This document shows, one piece after another, positions 62,492-64,000 of a DNA stretch of 64,000 nucleotides. The position numbers and the translations under genes were made by a program. Within the stretch, counting starts at the first letter, position 1; the number at the start of each line of letters is the position of its first letter. Origin of the DNA: Nomia melanderi (lineage: Eukaryota; Arthropoda; Insecta; Hymenoptera; Halictidae); contig NW_027475138.1 of NCBI RefSeq assembly GCF_051020985.1, positions 2,170,001 to 2,234,000 of the forward strand. The letters are read 5' to 3'. The notes beneath the pieces were generated by a model. The model made no database searches. It worked only from the letters and a program-made list of their open reading frames with translations, and was not told the origin of the DNA.

Positions 62492-63590
62492 GGACACTCA
62501 GGGTCAGGGGAAAATCCAATATATATCTGGTGATATCTCGGGTGCTATTACAGATAGAGCAATAAATCAAAGTGCATTGTCTGTAGGAGGCCCTGGCGCA
62601 TGAATCTGTGCAGCGGGAACAACCTCGGACCACCAGGGGCCGAGAAAACCGCAGTCTCATGGGGCCGGACACTCAGGGTCAGGGAAAAATCCAATATATA
62701 TCTGGTGATATCTCGGGCGCTATTAGAGATAGCGCAATAAGCCAAAGGGAATTATCTGCAGGAGGCCCTGGCGCATGCATCAGTGCAGCGGGAACGACCT
62801 AGGACCACCAGGGGCCGAGAAAACCACAGTCTTATGGGGCCGGACACTCAGGGTCAGGGGAAAATCCAATATATATCTGGTGATATCTCGGGTGCTATTA
62901 GAGATAGCGCAATAAATCAAAGTGCATTGTCTGTAGGAGGCCCTGGCGCATGAATCTGTGCAGCGGGAACGACCTCGGAACACCAGGGGCCGAGAAAACC
63001 ACCGTCTCATGGGGCAGGACACTCAGGGTCAGTGAAAAATCCAATATATATCTGGTGATATCTCGGGTGCTATTACAGATAGCGCAATAAATCAAAGTGC
63101 ATTGTCTGTAGGAGACGCTGGCGCATGAACCTGTGCAGCGGGAACGTTCTCGGACCACCAGGGGCCGAGAAAACGACCGTCTCATGGGGCCGGACGCTCA
63201 GGGTCAGTGAAAAATCCAATATATATCTGGTGATATCTCGGGTGCTATTAGAGATAGCGCAATAAACCAAAGTGAATTATCTGCAGGAGGCCCTGGCGCA
63301 TGAATCTGTGCAACGGGAACGACCTCGGACCACCAGGGGCCGAGAAAACCACAGTCTCATGGGGCCGGATACTCAGGGTCAGGGGAAAATCCAATATAGA
63401 TCTGGTGATATCTCGGGTGCTATTACAGATAGCGCAATAAATCATAGTGCATTGTCTGTAGGATGCCCTGGCGCATGAATCTGGCCAGCGGGAACGACCT
63501 CGGACCACCAGCGGCCGAGAAAACCACCGTCTCATGGGGCCGGACACTCAGGGTCGGGGAAAAATCCAATATATATCCGGTGATATCTCG
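62492..63590 (+). repeat. Copied segment S13
   Basis: About 1.1 kb matching 47792-48890 at 84 monomers (14700 bp), the longest-range copy in the right half. Differences include ggggccgag for ggggcccag near 62812, cttatgg for ctcatgg near 62832, and ctgtgcagcg for ctgttcagcg near 63131. Confidence 0.85.
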
Positions 63591-64000
63591 GGTGCTATTA
63601 CAGATAGCGCAATAAATCAAAGTGCATCGTCTGTAGGAGGCCCTGGCGCATGAATCTGTGCAGCGGGAACGACCTCGGACCACCAGGGGCCGAGAAAACC
63701 ACAGTCTCATGGGGCCGGACACTCAGGGTCAGGGGAAAATCCAATATATATCTGGTGATATCTCGGGTGCTATTAAAGATAGCGCAATAAACTAAAGTGA
63801 ATTATCTGCAGGAGGCCCTGGCGCGTGAATGTGTGCAGCGGGAACGACCTCTGACCACCAGGGGCCGAGAAAACCGCAGTCTCATGGGGCCGGACACTCA
63901 GGGTCAGGGAAAAATCCAATATATATCTGGTGATATCTCGGGCGCTATTAGAGATAGCGCAATAAATCAAAGTGCATTGTCTGTAGGAGGCCCTGGCGCA

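Larger units (their letters stand above)
1..64000. repeat. 175-bp satellite array, head to tail, entire window
   Basis: The same 175-bp unit recurs from the first base to the last in a single orientation. Following the phase of the unit along the window gives 365 complete monomers from 137 to 63985, of which 360 are exactly 175 bp; the others are 174, 177, 174, 174 and 150 bp. Most monomers differ from the common form by only a few substitutions. There is no interrupting mobile element, inversion or unique spacer. Stop codons in all three frames of each strand, reached in turn because 175 is 1 modulo 3, limit open frames to about 117 codons, so nothing here supports a protein gene. The stretches 8850-9080, 31330-32500, 35105-36390, 41650-44995, 48920-51810 and 57360-58910 contain monomers only, without a long copy that I could pair elsewhere. 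A centromeric or pericentromeric location is inferred from length class and array structure; the family is not recognised. Confidence 0.98.

Noticed and set aside
1..64000. Hundreds of short open frames of 60-117 codons on both strands, many almost identical
   Set aside because: They are the same 175-bp monomer read in successive frames. Since 175 is 1 modulo 3, any translation meets the stops of all three frames within a few monomers. There is no signal of start context, codon bias or conserved protein family.
1..64000. CRISPR array
   Set aside because: There are no unique spacers between short repeats; the whole 175-bp period is conserved and the repeats are contiguous.
1..64000. Regular alternation of A and B monomers as a simple dimer array
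   Set aside because: Runs of AA and BB are frequent (for example consecutive A types at 29850-30240), so no fixed dimer is present across the window.
1..64000. Primate alpha satellite or Arabidopsis 180-bp repeat
   Set aside because: Similar length class only; the characteristic sequences of those families are not seen in any monomer.

Overview
The whole window is one uninterrupted head-to-tail satellite DNA array with a 175-bp monomer. It holds 365 complete monomers (137-63985) plus a 136-bp partial at the left edge and a 15-bp partial at the right edge. Every monomer has the same orientation. I find no gene, RNA gene, transposon, CRISPR array, gap or unique sequence, and neither end of the array is inside the window. 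All open frames (none above about 117 codons) are the same monomer read in shifting frames, because 175 is not a multiple of 3; none is annotated as a gene.

Organism: the monomer length, array size and nested multi-monomer copies fit a eukaryotic centromeric or pericentromeric satellite. I do not recognise the family. It lacks a CENP-B box and does not look like primate alpha satellite or the Arabidopsis 180-bp repeat. Counting by hand on a typical monomer gives 52.6% G+C and 8 CpG against 11.9 expected (ratio about 0.67), so CpG is not depleted as in bulk vertebrate DNA. That is only weak evidence on the host. Centromere function is inference.

Monomer anatomy, with position 1 at the first base of ggaggccctg: positions 1-100 are GC-rich (66%) and 101-175 AT-rich (35%). 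There are two imperfect dyads with 5-nt loops (positions 39-59 and 132-150), an EcoRV site near 122-127 in most copies, a 7-bp direct repeat ggggccg at 51-57 and 76-82, and two TCAGGG hexamers at 88-99. Two linked variant haplotypes exist: B (t157, c165, g169, t174) and A (c157, a165, a169, c174; this creates a PstI site).

Layout. 1-27.2 kb: copies of multi-monomer blocks, including a tetramer seen five times, a 13-monomer tandem duplication (9.08-13.63 kb), and 3-4.6 kb segments recopied 8.6-13.8 kb away. 27.2-36 kb: shorter copies (4-, 5- and 16-monomer spacing) and a trimer pattern. 36-42 kb: copies nested at 9, 16 and 25 monomers. 44-64 kb: another 13-monomer spacing, a hexamer repeated three and a half times, a 2.05-kb copy 24 monomers away and a 1.1-kb copy 84 monomers away. 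Nine monomers scattered over 10.6-41.3 kb carry a strongly diverged 36-bp patch. Stretches without a long recognised copy (about 8.85-9.08, 31.3-32.5, 35.1-36.4, 41.65-45.0, 48.9-51.8, 57.4-58.9 kb) are still ordinary monomers.

All copies are in register with the monomer, as expected from unequal exchange or replication-based amplification. Only five indels are fixed in the array.
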